Assembly: GCA_007844125.1 (NCBI GenBank) | Contig: CM017563.1 | Coordinates: 26,380,694-26,444,693, forward strand | DNA length: 64,000 nucleotides | From: Sinonovacula constricta | Taxonomy: Eukaryota > Mollusca > Bivalvia > Cardiida > Solecurtidae | Direction: 5' to 3' | Shown: positions 23,401-34,119 of the stretch, one piece after another | How the letters are laid out: each line of letters opens with the position of its first letter | Numbering within the stretch: the first letter of the stretch is position 1 | Translations under genes and position numbers: made by a program | Notes under the pieces: model-generated | Databases searched by the model: none | What the model was told of the DNA's origin: nothing | The model's input: only the letters and a program-made list of their open reading frames with translations

Positions 23401-24692
23401 ACATATTGATATTGTCACAGAGTATTGAGACAAGATTAAAACATTCAGACATATTGTTATTGTCACAGAGTATTGAGACAAGATTTACAGATTGAGAACT
23501 ATTGTTATTGTCACAAAGTATTGAGACAAGGTTTACAGATTGAGAACTATTGTTATTGTCACATAGTATTGAGACAAGATTTACAGATTGAGAACTATTG
23601 TTATTGTCACAGAGTATTGAGACAAGATTTACAGATTGAGAACTATTGTTATTGTCACAGAGTATTGAGACAAGATTAAAACATTCAGACATATTGATAT
23701 TGTCACAGAGTATTGAGACAAGATTAAAACATTCAGACATATTGTTATTGTCACAGAGTATTGAGACAATGTGTAAAGATTGATACATATTGATATTGTC
23801 ACAGAGTATTGAGACAAGATTAAAACATTCAGACATATTGTTATTGTCACAGAGTATTGAGACAAGATTTACAGATTGAGAACTATTGTTATTGTCACAA
23901 AGTATTGAGACAAGGTTTACAGATTGAGAACTATTGTTATTGTCACAGAGTATTGAGACAAGATTTACAGATTGAGAACTATTGTTATTGTCACAGAGTA
24001 TTGAGACAAGATTTACAGATTGAGAACTATTGTTATTGTCACAGAGTATTGAGACAAGATTAAAACATGGAGACATATTGTTATTGTCACAGAGTATTGA
24101 GACAAGATTTACAGATTGAGAACTATTGTTATTGTCACAGAGTATTGAGACAAGGTGTAAAGATTGAGAACTATTGTTATTGTCACAGAGTATTGAGACA
24201 AGGTGTAAACATTGAGACATATTGTTATTGTCACAGAGTATTGAGACAAGGTTTAAGCATTGAGAACTATTGTTATTGTCACAGAGTATTGAGACAAGGT
24301 GTAAAGATTGAGAACTATTGTTATTGGCACAGATTATTGAGACAAGGTTTAAACATTCAGACATATTGTTATTGTCACAGAGTATTGAGACAAGATTTAC
24401 AGATTGAGACATATTGATATTGTCACAGAGTATTGAGATAAGGTTTAAAGACTGAGAACTATTGTTATTGTCACAGAGTATTGAGACAAGGTTTAAACAT
24501 GGAGACATATTGTTATTGTCACAGAGTATTGAGACAAGGTGTAAACATTGTGATATATTGTTATTGTCACAGAGTATTGAGACCTAATTTAAACATTGAG
24601 ACAAATTGTTATTGTCACAGAGTATTGAGACAAGGTTCAAACATGAAACATATTGTTATTGTAACAAAATATTGAGACAAGGTTTAAACATT
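20495..24692. repeat. 48-bp minisatellite, about 87 copies
   Basis: The unit contains tattgagacaagatttacag, attgagacatattg and ttattgtcacagag. Variants alternate agattta/ggttta/ggtgta, cagatt/aacatt/aagatt, and gacat/gaact. As 48 is a multiple of three, frames on both strands run open (minus up to 517 codons with period VSILCDNNNMSQCLNL). Three units are 20 bp shorter (near 21703, 22739 and 22959) and each shifts the open frame. Open frames on both strands argue against coding. Confidence 0.97.
23337..24064. repeat. 384-bp (8-unit) higher-order duplication in the 48-bp array
   Basis: Rare variants such as gacaatgtgtaaagattgat (23384 and 23768) and tcacaaagta (near 23513 and 23897) recur with an offset of exactly 384 bp, eight units. 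A similar five-unit (240-bp) block recurs around 21247 and 21487, and again near 22043. Confidence 0.85.
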
Positions 24693-24943
24693 GACATAGT
24701 GAGACATAGTATACCTGCTAAATTACTAGAATTGTGAAATTGTTGGTACATTTGTCATTTGTAAATAAGCAACCTCCCTTAGACAAATTATGATTTCTTT
24801 CAGCTGATAATATAACTGATAAACAATGTTTAACTCTTTTTATTCACTTAATTGCTGATATATTCAAACTGCCTTGAAAAATGGCATGTAGTGTGTTGAC
24901 TGACTGGCCACTGTCAGTGTGTCATCACTGAGGGTATCAAAAT
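24693..24943. other. Short spacer whose right 97 bp is duplicated at 26910
   Basis: Unique sequence between the 48-bp and 29-bp arrays. Its right part (24847-24943) reappears at 26910-27006 with one substitution. Confidence 0.85.
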
Positions 24944-26909
24944 CCCATCCTGCCCTTGGTGCTCCCTCTGTTCCATCTTGCCCTTGGTGCTTCCCTTTGT
25001 CCCATCTTGCCCTTGGTGCTCCCTCTGTCCCATCCTGCCCTTGGTGCTCCTGTCTGTCCCATCCTGCCCTTGGTGCTCTCTCTGTCCCACCTTGCCCTTG
25101 GTGCTCCCTCTGTCCCATCCTGCCCTTGGTGCTCCCCTCTGTCCCATCTTGCCCTTGGTGCTTCCCTTTGTCCCATCTTGCCCTTGGTGCTCCCTCTGTC
25201 CCATCCTGCCCTTGGTGCTCCTGTCTGTCCCATCCTGCCCTTGGTGCTCTCTCTGTCCCATCTTGCCCTTGGTGCTCCCTCTGTCCCATCTTGCCCTTGG
25301 TGCTCCCTCTGTCCCATCTTGCCCTTGGTGCTTCCCTCTGTCTCATCTTGTCCTTGGTGCTTCTCTCTCTCCCATCTTGTCCTTGGTGCTCCTGTCTGTC
25401 CCATCCTGCCCTTGGTGCTCTCTCTGTCCCATCTTGTCCTTGGTGCTCCTGTCTGTCCCATCCTGACCTTGGCGCTCCTGTCTGTCCCATCTTGTCCTTG
25501 GTGCTCACCTCTGTCCCATCTTGTCCTTGGTGCTCCTGTCTGTCCCATCTTGTCCTTGGTGCTCCCCTCTGTCCCATCCTGCCCTTGGTGCTCCTGTCTG
25601 TCCCATCTTGTCCTTGGTGCTCCTGTCTGTCCCATCTTGTCCTTGGTGCTCCTGTCTGTCCCATCTTGTCCTTGGTGCTCCTGTCTGTCCCATCTTGTCC
25701 TTGGTGCTTCCCTCTGCCCATCTTGTCCTTGGTGCTCCTGTCTGTCCCATCTTGTCCTTGGTGCTCACCTCTGTCCCATCTTGTCCTTGGTGCTCCGGTC
25801 TGTCCCATCCTGCCCTTGGTGCTCCTGTCTGTCCCATCTTGTCCTTGGTGCTCCCTCTGTCCCATCTTGTCCTTGGTGCTCCTGTCTGTCCCATCTTGTC
25901 CTTGGTGCTCCCCTCTGTCCCATCTTGTCCTTGGTGCTCCCCTCTGTCCCATCTTGTCCTTGGTGCTCCTGTCTGTCCCATCTTGTCCTTGGTGCTCCCC
26001 TCTGTCCCATCTTGTCCTTGGTGCTCCCCTCTGTCCCATCTTGTCCTTGGTGCTCCAGTCTGTCCCATCTTGTCCTTGGTGCTCCCCTCTGTCCCATCTT
26101 GTCCTTGGTGCTCCTGTCTGTCCCATCCTGCCCTAGGTGCTCCCTCTGTCCCATCTTGTCCTTGGTGCTCCCCTCTGTCCCATCTTGTCCTTGGTGCTCC
26201 CTCTGTCCCATCTTGTCCTTGGTGCTCCTGTCTGTCCCATCCTGCCCTAGGTGCTCCCCTCTGTCCCATCTTGTCCTTGGTTCTCCTGTCTGTTCCATCC
26301 TGCCCTAGGTGCTCCCCTCTGTCCCATCTTGTCCTTGGTGCTCCCTCTGTCCCATCTTGTCCTTGGTGCTCCCTCTGTCCCATCTTGTCCTTGGTGCTCC
26401 TGTCTGTCCCATCCTGCCCTTGGTGCTCCTGTCTGTCACATCTTGTCCTTGGTGCTCCCCTCTGTCCCATCTTTTCCTTGGTGCTCCCTCTGTCCCATTG
26501 TGTCCTTGGGGCTCCTGTTTGTCCCATCTTGCCCTTGGTGCTTCTCTCTGTCCCATCCTGTCCTTGTTGCTCCCCTCTGTCCCATCTTGTCCTTGGTGCT
26601 CCTGTCTGTCCCATCCTGCCCTTGGTGCTCCTGTCTGTCACATCTTGTCCTTGGTGCTCCCCTCTGTCCCATCTTGTCCTTGGTGCTCCCTCTGTCCCAT
26701 CTTGTCCTTGGTGCTCCTGTCTGTCCCATCTTGCCCTTGGTGCTTCTCTCTGTCCCATCCTGTCCTTGTTGCTCCCCTCTGTCCCATCCTGTCCTAGGTG
26801 CTCCCCTTTGTCCCATCTTGCCCTTGGTGCACCTGTCTGTCCCATCTTGCTTTTGGTGCTCCCCTCTCTCCCATCCTGTCTTTGGTGCTCTCTTCTGTTC
26901 CATCTTTCC
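24944..26909. repeat. 28/29-bp pyrimidine-rich minisatellite, first block, about 68 copies
   Basis: The unit contains gtcccatcttgtccttggtg followed by ctcccctct, ctccctct or ctcctgtct. About 80% of plus-strand bases are pyrimidine. Because 29 is not a multiple of three and the unit lacks stops, several frames on both strands remain open for hundreds of codons, with a 29-residue protein period. I regard none as a gene. A local 202-bp (7-unit) duplication covers about 26400-26560 and 26602-26770. Confidence 0.96.
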
Positions 26910-27006
26910 CTTAATTGCTGATATATTCAAACTGCCTTGAAAAATGGCATGTAGTGTGTTGACTGACTGGCCACTGTCAGTGTGTCATCACTGTGGGTAT
27001 CAAAAT
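26910..27006 (+). repeat. Duplicated unique flank separating the two 29-bp blocks
   Basis: This 97-bp segment, starting cttaattgctgatatattca, copies 24847-24943 with one substitution (cactgtggg against cactgaggg). The first array units after it also match those after 24943. So the array start was duplicated together with its left flank, with an offset of 2,063 bp. Confidence 0.93.
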
Positions 27007-28440
27007 CCCATCCTGCCCTTGGTGCTCCCTCTGTCCCATCTTGCCCTTGGTGCTTCCCTTTGTCCCATCTTGCCCTTGGTGGTTCTCTCTGTCCCATCCT
27101 GCCCTTTGGTGCTCCCTCTGTCCCATCTTGCCCTTGGTGCTTCCCTTTGTCCCATCTGGCCCTTGGTGCTTCTCTCTGTCCCATCCTGCCCTTGGTGCTC
27201 CCCTCTGTCCCATCTTGTCTTTGGTGCTCCCCTTTGTCCCATCCTGCCCTAGGTGCTCCCTCTGTCCCATCTTGTCCTTTGTGCTCCCCTCTGTCCCATC
27301 TTGCCCTTGGTGCTCCCTCTGTCCCATCTTGCCCTTGGTGCTTCCCTTTGTCCCATCTTGCCCTTGGTGGTTCTCTCTGTCCCATCCTGCCCTTTGGTGC
27401 TCCCTCTGTCCCATCTTGCCCTTGGTGCTTCCCTTTGTCCCATCTGGCCCTTGGTGCTTCTCTCTGTCCCATCCTGCCCTTGGTGCTCCCCTCTGTCCCA
27501 TCTTGTCTTTGGTGCTCCCCTTTGTCCCATCCTGCCCTAGGTGCTCCCTCTGTCCCATCTTGTCCTTGGTGCTCCCCTCTGTCCCATCCTGCCCTAGGTG
27601 CTCCCCTCTGTCCCATATTGCCCTTGGTGCTCCCTCTGTCCCATCTTGTCTTTGGTGCTCCCCTTTGTCCCATCCTGCCCTTGGTGCTCCCCTCTGTCCC
27701 ATCTTGTCTTTGGTGCTCCCCTTTGTCCCATCCTGCCCTAGGTGCTCCCTCTGTCCCATCCTGCCATTGGTGCTCCCCTCTGTCCCATCTTGTCTTTGGT
27801 GCTCCCCTTTGTCCCATCCTGCCCTAGGTGCTCCCTCTGTCCCATCTTGTCCTTGGTGCTCCCCTCTGTCCCATCTTGCCCTTGGTGCTCCCCTCTGTCC
27901 CATCTTGCCCTTGGTGCTCCCCTTTGTCCCATCTTGCCCTTGGTGCTTCCCTCTGTCCCATCTTGTCTTTGGTGCTCCCCTTTGTCCCATCCTGCCCTTG
28001 GTGCTCCCCTCTGTCCCATCCTGCCCTTGGTGCTCCCCTCTGTCCCATCCTGCCCTTGGTGCTCCCCTCTGTCCCATCCTGCCCTTGGTGCTCCCCTCTA
28101 TCCCATCCTGCCCTTGGTGCTCCCTTCTGTCCCATCCTGCCTTTGATCCTCCCCTCTGTTCCATCTTGCCCTTGGTGCTCCCCTCTGTCCCATCCTGTCT
28201 TTGGTGCTCCCTTCTGTTCCATCTTGCCCTTGGTGCTCCCTTCTGTCCCATCCTGCCCTTGATCCTCCCTTCTGTCCCATCCTGTCTTTGGTGCTCCCTT
28301 CTGTTCCATCTTGCCCTTGGTGCTCCCTTCTGTCCCATCCTGCCCTTGATCCTCCCCTCTGTTCCATCTTGCCCTTGGTGCTCCCTTCTGTCCCATCCTG
28401 CCCTTGATCCTCCCTTCTGTTCCATCTTTCCCTTGGTGCT
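27007..28440. repeat. 28/29-bp minisatellite, second block, about 50 copies
   Basis: Same family as 24944-26909. An internal 288-bp (10-unit) duplication repeats rare variants such as ggtggttctctctgtc (27078 and 27366) and catctggccc. Toward the right end a diverged unit type with ccttgatcctccc and ttctgttcc becomes common. Confidence 0.95.
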
Positions 28441-28946
28441 CCCCTTGACCCCTTACAATATGCTGCAGCAGTTTGTCACTTTTAATTTTGTATCATATTG
28501 TGTCTGTATCATCTATGCAAATCAAAGCATAGATTTAACCTTTGTGAAATACAGACTGTAAATACAATATATAATATTTCAATTCCATAATAATAATTCC
28601 ATAATTTACATGTATAATATACTTAAGTATGTTTTCAGGCACATTACAAACAGGGATAAAATGTGGTATTTATAACTGTTATGACTGTACACATATAAAA
28701 ACAGTGAATGAGAGAAATTACTATCTTTAAGTTATGTAGTGTAATAAATAAAATAGCTTTCAGTTTTTAAATCTTCGCTAAACTATGACAAAGCCGCTTT
28801 AATGTTTCTCTCATTTAAAATGAAAGTTTTATAATATCAATATAACAGTTTTTCAACAAATATTCTATTTCTGATGCTTGGTATAGGTTTTCCTTTAATT
28901 TTACTGGTTGTTTAGAACCTAATATACTGATACAATCATACTTTAC

Positions 28947-29023
28947 AGATACAAACAGTTGGCAGAATGCACTGAAGATTTCCATATAACGACCTCAGTA
29001 ACCCGATCAGTTCAGACTTGTGT
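28947..29023 (-). CDS. Candidate internal exon, minus strand (very low confidence)
   Basis: On minus, 77 bp follow attagcttaaatcag and precede gtaaagt. The frame starting at the second base is open and reads HKSELIGLLRSLYGNLQC near its start. Its phases fit the 32298-32440 candidate upstream and the 17643-17761 candidate downstream. The same segment has a plausible plus-strand reading (acceptor ctttacag), so strand is undecided and chance is a serious alternative. Confidence 0.12.
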
Positions 29024-29768
29024 CTGATTTAAGCTAATTTCCACATCACATTAACCTAATTTCTTCATCACAAAACTGATAAAAGTTCCTTCTGCCAGGA
29101 AATATGGAAATCTAATGCTGATTGGTGGGAACAAATACCCTGATATCAAACTCTGGGACTTCAAAAAATAGATGTTCAGTATACTTGCACAATATTGCAC
29201 TATTCAACTTTTGTACAATTAGGTAAATGTTTTGTTTGATCTGCTTCCTCACTTGATCTGCTTCCTTACTCTCAAACACAATATTTTGTCAAATGTAGAC
29301 TGTAAAAGACATTGGTAGATATTTGATCACATTATGAACATGTGATGTACTGCCACACTTAGCGGCATCTTCTGTCTTGTCCTGATTCAATTCAGTATTA
29401 TTACTTATCTCGGTGAAGGAGACCATCATAAAACATTTATTAATCAAACATTTCAGCTACTTACCAGTTACAAAATGTTAAAATGGGTGCCTTTAAAACT
29501 TGTACAATATTGAAACTAAGGATGTGACCCTTTAAGAATGACATTAATTGGCCCCTTAGTGTTACATGTAATAAGAATATGTGAATTGTAATGGAAAGGC
29601 AAATGTTTTGGTTTGGCAGGAAAAAATTGGTGATGAGGCTTATACCCAGAGCCTTGCCCAAGCATTCCAGAAGCTGTTCAGGTAGTTAATGTTATTTCCA
29701 TATGTGAAGGTCATATAGGTTATAAAATACGTGGACATGTTAACCCAGAAACATACATGTGATACATG

Positions 29769-29940
29769 CACTTTTAAGGTTGAAATTTATTTGAAAAGAA
29801 GAGTCGTTTTACACATTTTCACAAATCTTCCTACTTTGAAACAGATAACTTCCTTCTTTGTTTATATGAAGATAACAAATCTCCAACTTTGAGAGTGAAA
29901 ATCTCCCACTTTAGCCTCAGAAAAAGTTCATATGTATGCA
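29769..29940 (+). repeat. Dispersed repeat family 1, copy 1
   Basis: Collinear with 35761-35931: shared blocks include cacttttaaggtt, acacattttca, aaatct(t/c)cctactt, gaaaatctccc and gcctcagaaaaa. I estimate 75-80% identity by eye. Same orientation, so an old interspersed repeat present at least twice in 6 kb. Confidence 0.75.
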
Positions 29941-31322
29941 GAAAATCACACTTTAAACCTATTTCATAACAGGAATAATGAAAAGTTTTCATATTCATGT
30001 TACCAGCAGCAAAGAAATATACTCAAGAACTAATAAATCCAAGCAAACTGTACTTTTTAATAGTAATTAATGATAAATGTTAACAAGAAGCACAGATATG
30101 ACATGACATTAGTCATTAATTGTCAATATAATCAATGTTTGCCCATGTTATTTAAATAATTTCTAGTATTTGAAATGGTAGCAGAATAAAACAAACAAGT
30201 ACCCCATGAGTCATCATTCAAATGTTTTTGTGTTCTGTAGGATCCAGAATCATTGCAGGACTACCATCATCCAGGATTTATTCTATAATTATATCACTTC
30301 TTGTGGGCCTGTATTTTCTTTTAAGAAGAAACATGAATAATGAAAACATAAAACTCCTTTGAAAAACAGATTGACATTGGCATATTTTGATTTAAATCAC
30401 AACTACAAAATACTCAGTAAATATTCAATTCCATATAATTTTCAGTTTATAAGACAGAAATGGGGCCTGTATTATGAAATTACTTTTGGAAAGTTCAATT
30501 TCAAGCTGTTGTTAATTTGAGTTACTATCCAAAGCCACAAGACGTGTGTGAAAAAAACAGGAGAATGGCTTGCCAGCTGTTTGAACCCTTCTGAATATAA
30601 CAACAATTTAAATAACACAGTGGAGTTCCAATAACTTAAAACAACAGATATTCCAAATAAAAATATGTGTATAAAGTGTATTCTAGAATCAAGGAATTCC
30701 TTCTATATCATACAAAGTCACAACAGCCTTATAGCAAGTCTGTCATAATAAGCCAAATGTTTAAGCAATAAATTATGCAAATTATTAATTATCAACATTA
30801 TTTGGGTTTCCTTTGATATGGCCCTACATGCTTCTTTATGATGTGATGACAGATATATCACCGGACAGGTTCCAGCTGGTAACCAAAGCAAGCTAAATTC
30901 ACAGCTCATTGCTGAATGACCCTTTGATTTTTGCATAATTAACCCCAGACTCAGCCAGTGGTCATCATATAATGATTGTGAAACATCTGGACAGTTACTG
31001 TTTTACACAAGATTAATGAACCTTGGAAATATAATCATTTTGACATCGACAATATTATTAATAATTGAGCATTGTTTGAACTACATAGTATTGCAGTATA
31101 AGTAGAATATTTTGATTCTACATTAAATGATAGTAAACACTTAAATCACATATTCTAGATTAAAGAAAAACACAACAATCCTCATGATGAATTACAAAAA
31201 AATAGACAGAATCATAATATCTGTACAAGCATATGAAACATTCTATGTTATTATCAAATTGTTACTGTTTTAAAGAGCAAACATACAAGAAACTTTGAGC
31301 AAAACAAGTACATGATACGACT

Positions 31323-32221
31323 ATATACATGATACTAGGATAAACATGATACTAGGCTATACATGATACTAGGATATACATGATACTAGGCTATACATGA
31401 TACTAGGATATACATGATACTAGGATATACATGATATACATGATACTAGGCTAAACATGATACTAGGATATACATGATACTAGGCTATACATGATACTAG
31501 GATATACATGATACTAGGCTATACATGATACTAGGATATACATGATACTAGGATATACATGATACTAGGCTATACATGATACTAGGATATACATGATACT
31601 AGGATATACATGATATACATGATACTAGGCTAAACATGATACTAGGATATACATGATACTAGGCTATACATGATACTAGGATATACATGATACTAGGATA
31701 TACATGATATACATGATACTAGGATATACATGATACTAGGATATACATGATACTAGGCTATACATGATACTAGGATATACATGATATACATGATACTAGG
31801 CTATACATGATACTAGGATATACATGATATACATGATACTAGGCTATACATGATACTAGGATATACATGATACTAGGATATACATGATACTAGGATATAC
31901 ATGATACTAGGCTATACATGATACTAGGATATACATGATACTAGGATATACATGATACTAGGCTATACATGATACTAGGATATACATGATACTAGGATAT
32001 ACATGATATACATGATACTAGGCTAAACATGATACTAGGATATACATGATACTAGGCTATACATGATACTAGGATATACATGATACTAGGATATACATGA
32101 TATACATGATACTAGGATATACATGATACTAGGATATACATGATACTAGGCTATACATGATACTAGGCTATACATGATACTAGGATATACATGATACTAG
32201 GATATACATGATACTAGGATA
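31323..32221. repeat. 17-bp minisatellite, about 54 units, with 9-bp short units
   Basis: The unit is atacatgatactaggat, in ggat and ggct forms, giving a patterned two-letter array. Seven times a truncated 9-bp unit (atacatgat) precedes a full one, near 31431, 31611, 31706, 31785, 31826, 32005 and 32100. The block around 31560-31765 recurs at about 31954-32160 with a 394-bp offset. Stops occur in every unit, so nothing is coded. Confidence 0.95.
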
Positions 32222-32297
32222 AAAAAAATACAGTTACTTAGAATAACAAAAAATATACAAAATGTAAGTCTGTAACATTATATGGAGATGAACATAC

Positions 32298-32440
32298 CTG
32301 GAGCAAAGCAGACAAGCCTCAATCTTGGTGTTTAGACTTGAATGTCCATGCATTGTTTGATGCTTAGCCCAAGATTGAGGAAATGTATATAGCTCAGTCT
32401 GTGTCACAAGAACCCATGTTTGTTTAGTTGTGGCTGTCCC
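32298..32440 (-). CDS. Candidate internal exon, minus strand (low confidence)
   Basis: The minus strand reads open for over 50 codons into the strong donor-like CAG|GTATGT. Taking the acceptor ending caacag gives 143 bp, 47 codons plus two bases, beginning GTATTKQTWVLVTQTELYTF and ending KIEACLLCS. The composition (Trp, balanced charged and hydrophobic residues, no low complexity) is protein-like, and GC is raised. I do not recognise the family. The acceptor has a poor pyrimidine tract, and the segment overlaps a perfect 12-bp inverted repeat, which would be unusual for an ordinary exon. Confidence 0.25.
32317..32380. other. 64-bp hairpin with perfect 12-bp stem
   Basis: cctcaatcttgg (32317-32328) and ccaagattgagg (32369-32380) are perfect inverted copies around a 40-nt loop. 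The pairing does not extend clearly into the loop, so a microRNA precursor is not well supported, and no mature microRNA that I know is visible. It could be a transposon remnant or a structured RNA segment. Confidence 0.55.
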
Positions 32441-32527
32441 CTGTTGACATCCAACTCAGACCAACTGGTCACATGGTATGAGGTATGGCATCAAATGGTG
32501 AATGCCTTTAGGGTTCTTTTAACAACC

Positions 32528-34119
32528 AGAGGTCAGAATGACACCTGTTACAGTCAGAGGTTAGAATGATACCTGTTACAGTCAGAGGTCACAATGACAC
32601 CTGTTACAGTCAGAGGTCAGAATGACACCTGTTACAGTCAGAGGTCAGAATGACACCTGTTAAAATCAGAAGTCAGAATGATACCTGTAACAATCAGAGG
32701 TCAGAATGATACCTGTTACAGTCAGAGGTTAGAATGATACCTGTTACTGTCAGAGGTCACAATGACACCTGTTACAGTCAGAGGTCAGATTGACACCTGT
32801 TACAGTCAGAGGTCAGAATGACACCTGTTACAGTCAGAGGTCAGAATGACACCTGTTACAGTCAGAGGTCAGAATGACACCTGTTACAATCAGAAGTCAG
32901 AATGATACCTGTAACAATCAGAAGTCAGAATGATACCTGTTACAATCAGAGGTCAGAATGATACCTGTTACAATCAGAGGTCAGAATGACACCTGTTACA
33001 GTCAGAGGTCAGAATGACACCTGTTACAATCAGAAGTCAGAATGATACCTGTTACAATCAGAGGTCAGAATCACATCTGTTACAATCAGAGGTCAGAATG
33101 ACATCTGTTACAGTCAGAGGTCCGAATGACACCTGTAACAGTCAGAGGTCCGAATGACACCTGTTTCAGTCAGAGGTCTGAATGATACCTGTTACAGTCA
33201 GAGGTCAGAATGATACCTGTTACAATCAGAGGTCAGAATGACACCTGTTACAATCAGAAGTCAGAATGATACATGTTACAATCAGAGGTCAGAATGACAC
33301 CTGTTACAATCAGAGGTCAGAATGACACCTGTTACAATCAGAGGTCAGAATGACACCTGTTACAGTCAGAGGTCAGAATGACACCTGTTACAATCAGAGG
33401 TCAGAATGACACCTGTTACAATCAGAGGTCAGAATCACATCTGTTACAATCAGAGGTCAGAATCACATCTGTTACAATCAGAGGTCAGAATGACACCTGT
33501 TACAGTCAGAGGTCCGAATCACATCTGTTACAATCAGAGGTCAGAATGACACCTGTTACAATCAGAGGTCAGAATCACATCTGTTACAATCAGAGGTCAG
33601 AATGACACCTGTTACAGTCAGAGGTCAGAATGACACCTGTTACAGTCAGAGGTCAGAATGACACCTGTTACAGTCAGAGGTCAGAATGACACCTGTTACA
33701 GTCAGAGGTCAGAATGACACCTGTTACAGTCAGAGGTCAGAATGACACCTGTTACAGTCAGAGGTCAGAATGACACCTGTTACAGTCAGAGGTCAGAATG
33801 ACACCTGTTACAGTCAGAGGTCAGAATGACACCTGTTACAGTCAGAGGTCAGAATGACACCTGTTACAGTCAGAGGTCAGAATGACATCTGTTACAGTCA
33901 GAGGTTCGAATGACACCTGTAACAGTCAGAGGTCAGAATGACACCTGTTACAATCAGAAGTCAGAATGACACCTGTTACAGTCAGAGGTCAGAATGACAT
34001 CTGTTACAGTCAGAGGTTCGAATGACACCTGTAACAGTCAGAGGTCAGAATGATACCTGTTACAATCAGAGGTCAGAATCACATCTGTTACAATCAGAGG
34101 TCAGAATGACACCTGTTAC
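32528..34119. repeat. 28-bp minisatellite, about 57 copies, carrying AGGTCA half-sites
   Basis: The unit contains cagaggtcagaatgacacct followed by gttacagt or gttacaat. Most units hold a perfect aggtca and, three bases later, tgacac, an imperfect inverted-repeat-3 arrangement. Variants are gtc/atc, gaggtc/gaagtc, tgacacc/tgatacc/tcacatc and gaggtccg/gaggttcg. About ten units in a row near 33600-33880 are nearly identical. One 75-codon plus frame (33378-33605) is incidental. Confidence 0.96.

Larger units (their letters stand above)
28441..31322. other. Non-repetitive AT-rich spacer, 2.9 kb
   Basis: AT-rich sequence, possibly intronic. It holds one copy of a dispersed repeat (29769-29940) and one weak exon candidate (28947-29023). 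Frames at 29461-29661 and 30718-30936 on minus resemble nothing known and are within chance length. Confidence 0.55.
32222..32527. other. Spacer between 17-bp and 28-bp arrays, GC-richer than other spacers
   Basis: About 305 bp with noticeably higher GC than most spacers. It contains the hairpin at 32317-32380 and the exon candidate at 32298-32440. Confidence 0.6.

Noticed and set aside
20429..24508. Minus-strand frames of 438, 392 and 517 codons in the 48-bp array as repeat proteins
   Set aside because: Stop-free frames exist on both strands of the same array, the frames break wherever a 20-bp-shorter unit occurs, and the product is simple periodic sequence.
24864..28561. Overlapping frames of up to 522 codons in the 29-bp array
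   Set aside because: Several frames on both strands are open at once because the unit lacks stops; a 29-bp period just rotates the frames.
29341..29460. Minus-strand exon-like frame after ttgaatcag
   Set aside because: No credible donor and no phase agreement with the other candidates.
32317..32380. MicroRNA precursor
   Set aside because: Only the outer 12 bp pair; the region where a mature miRNA duplex should sit is not paired.
33900..33925. tRNA B-box-like ggttcgaatga
   Set aside because: It is a variant of the 28-bp minisatellite unit (ggtcagaatga); no A-box or cloverleaf surrounds it.
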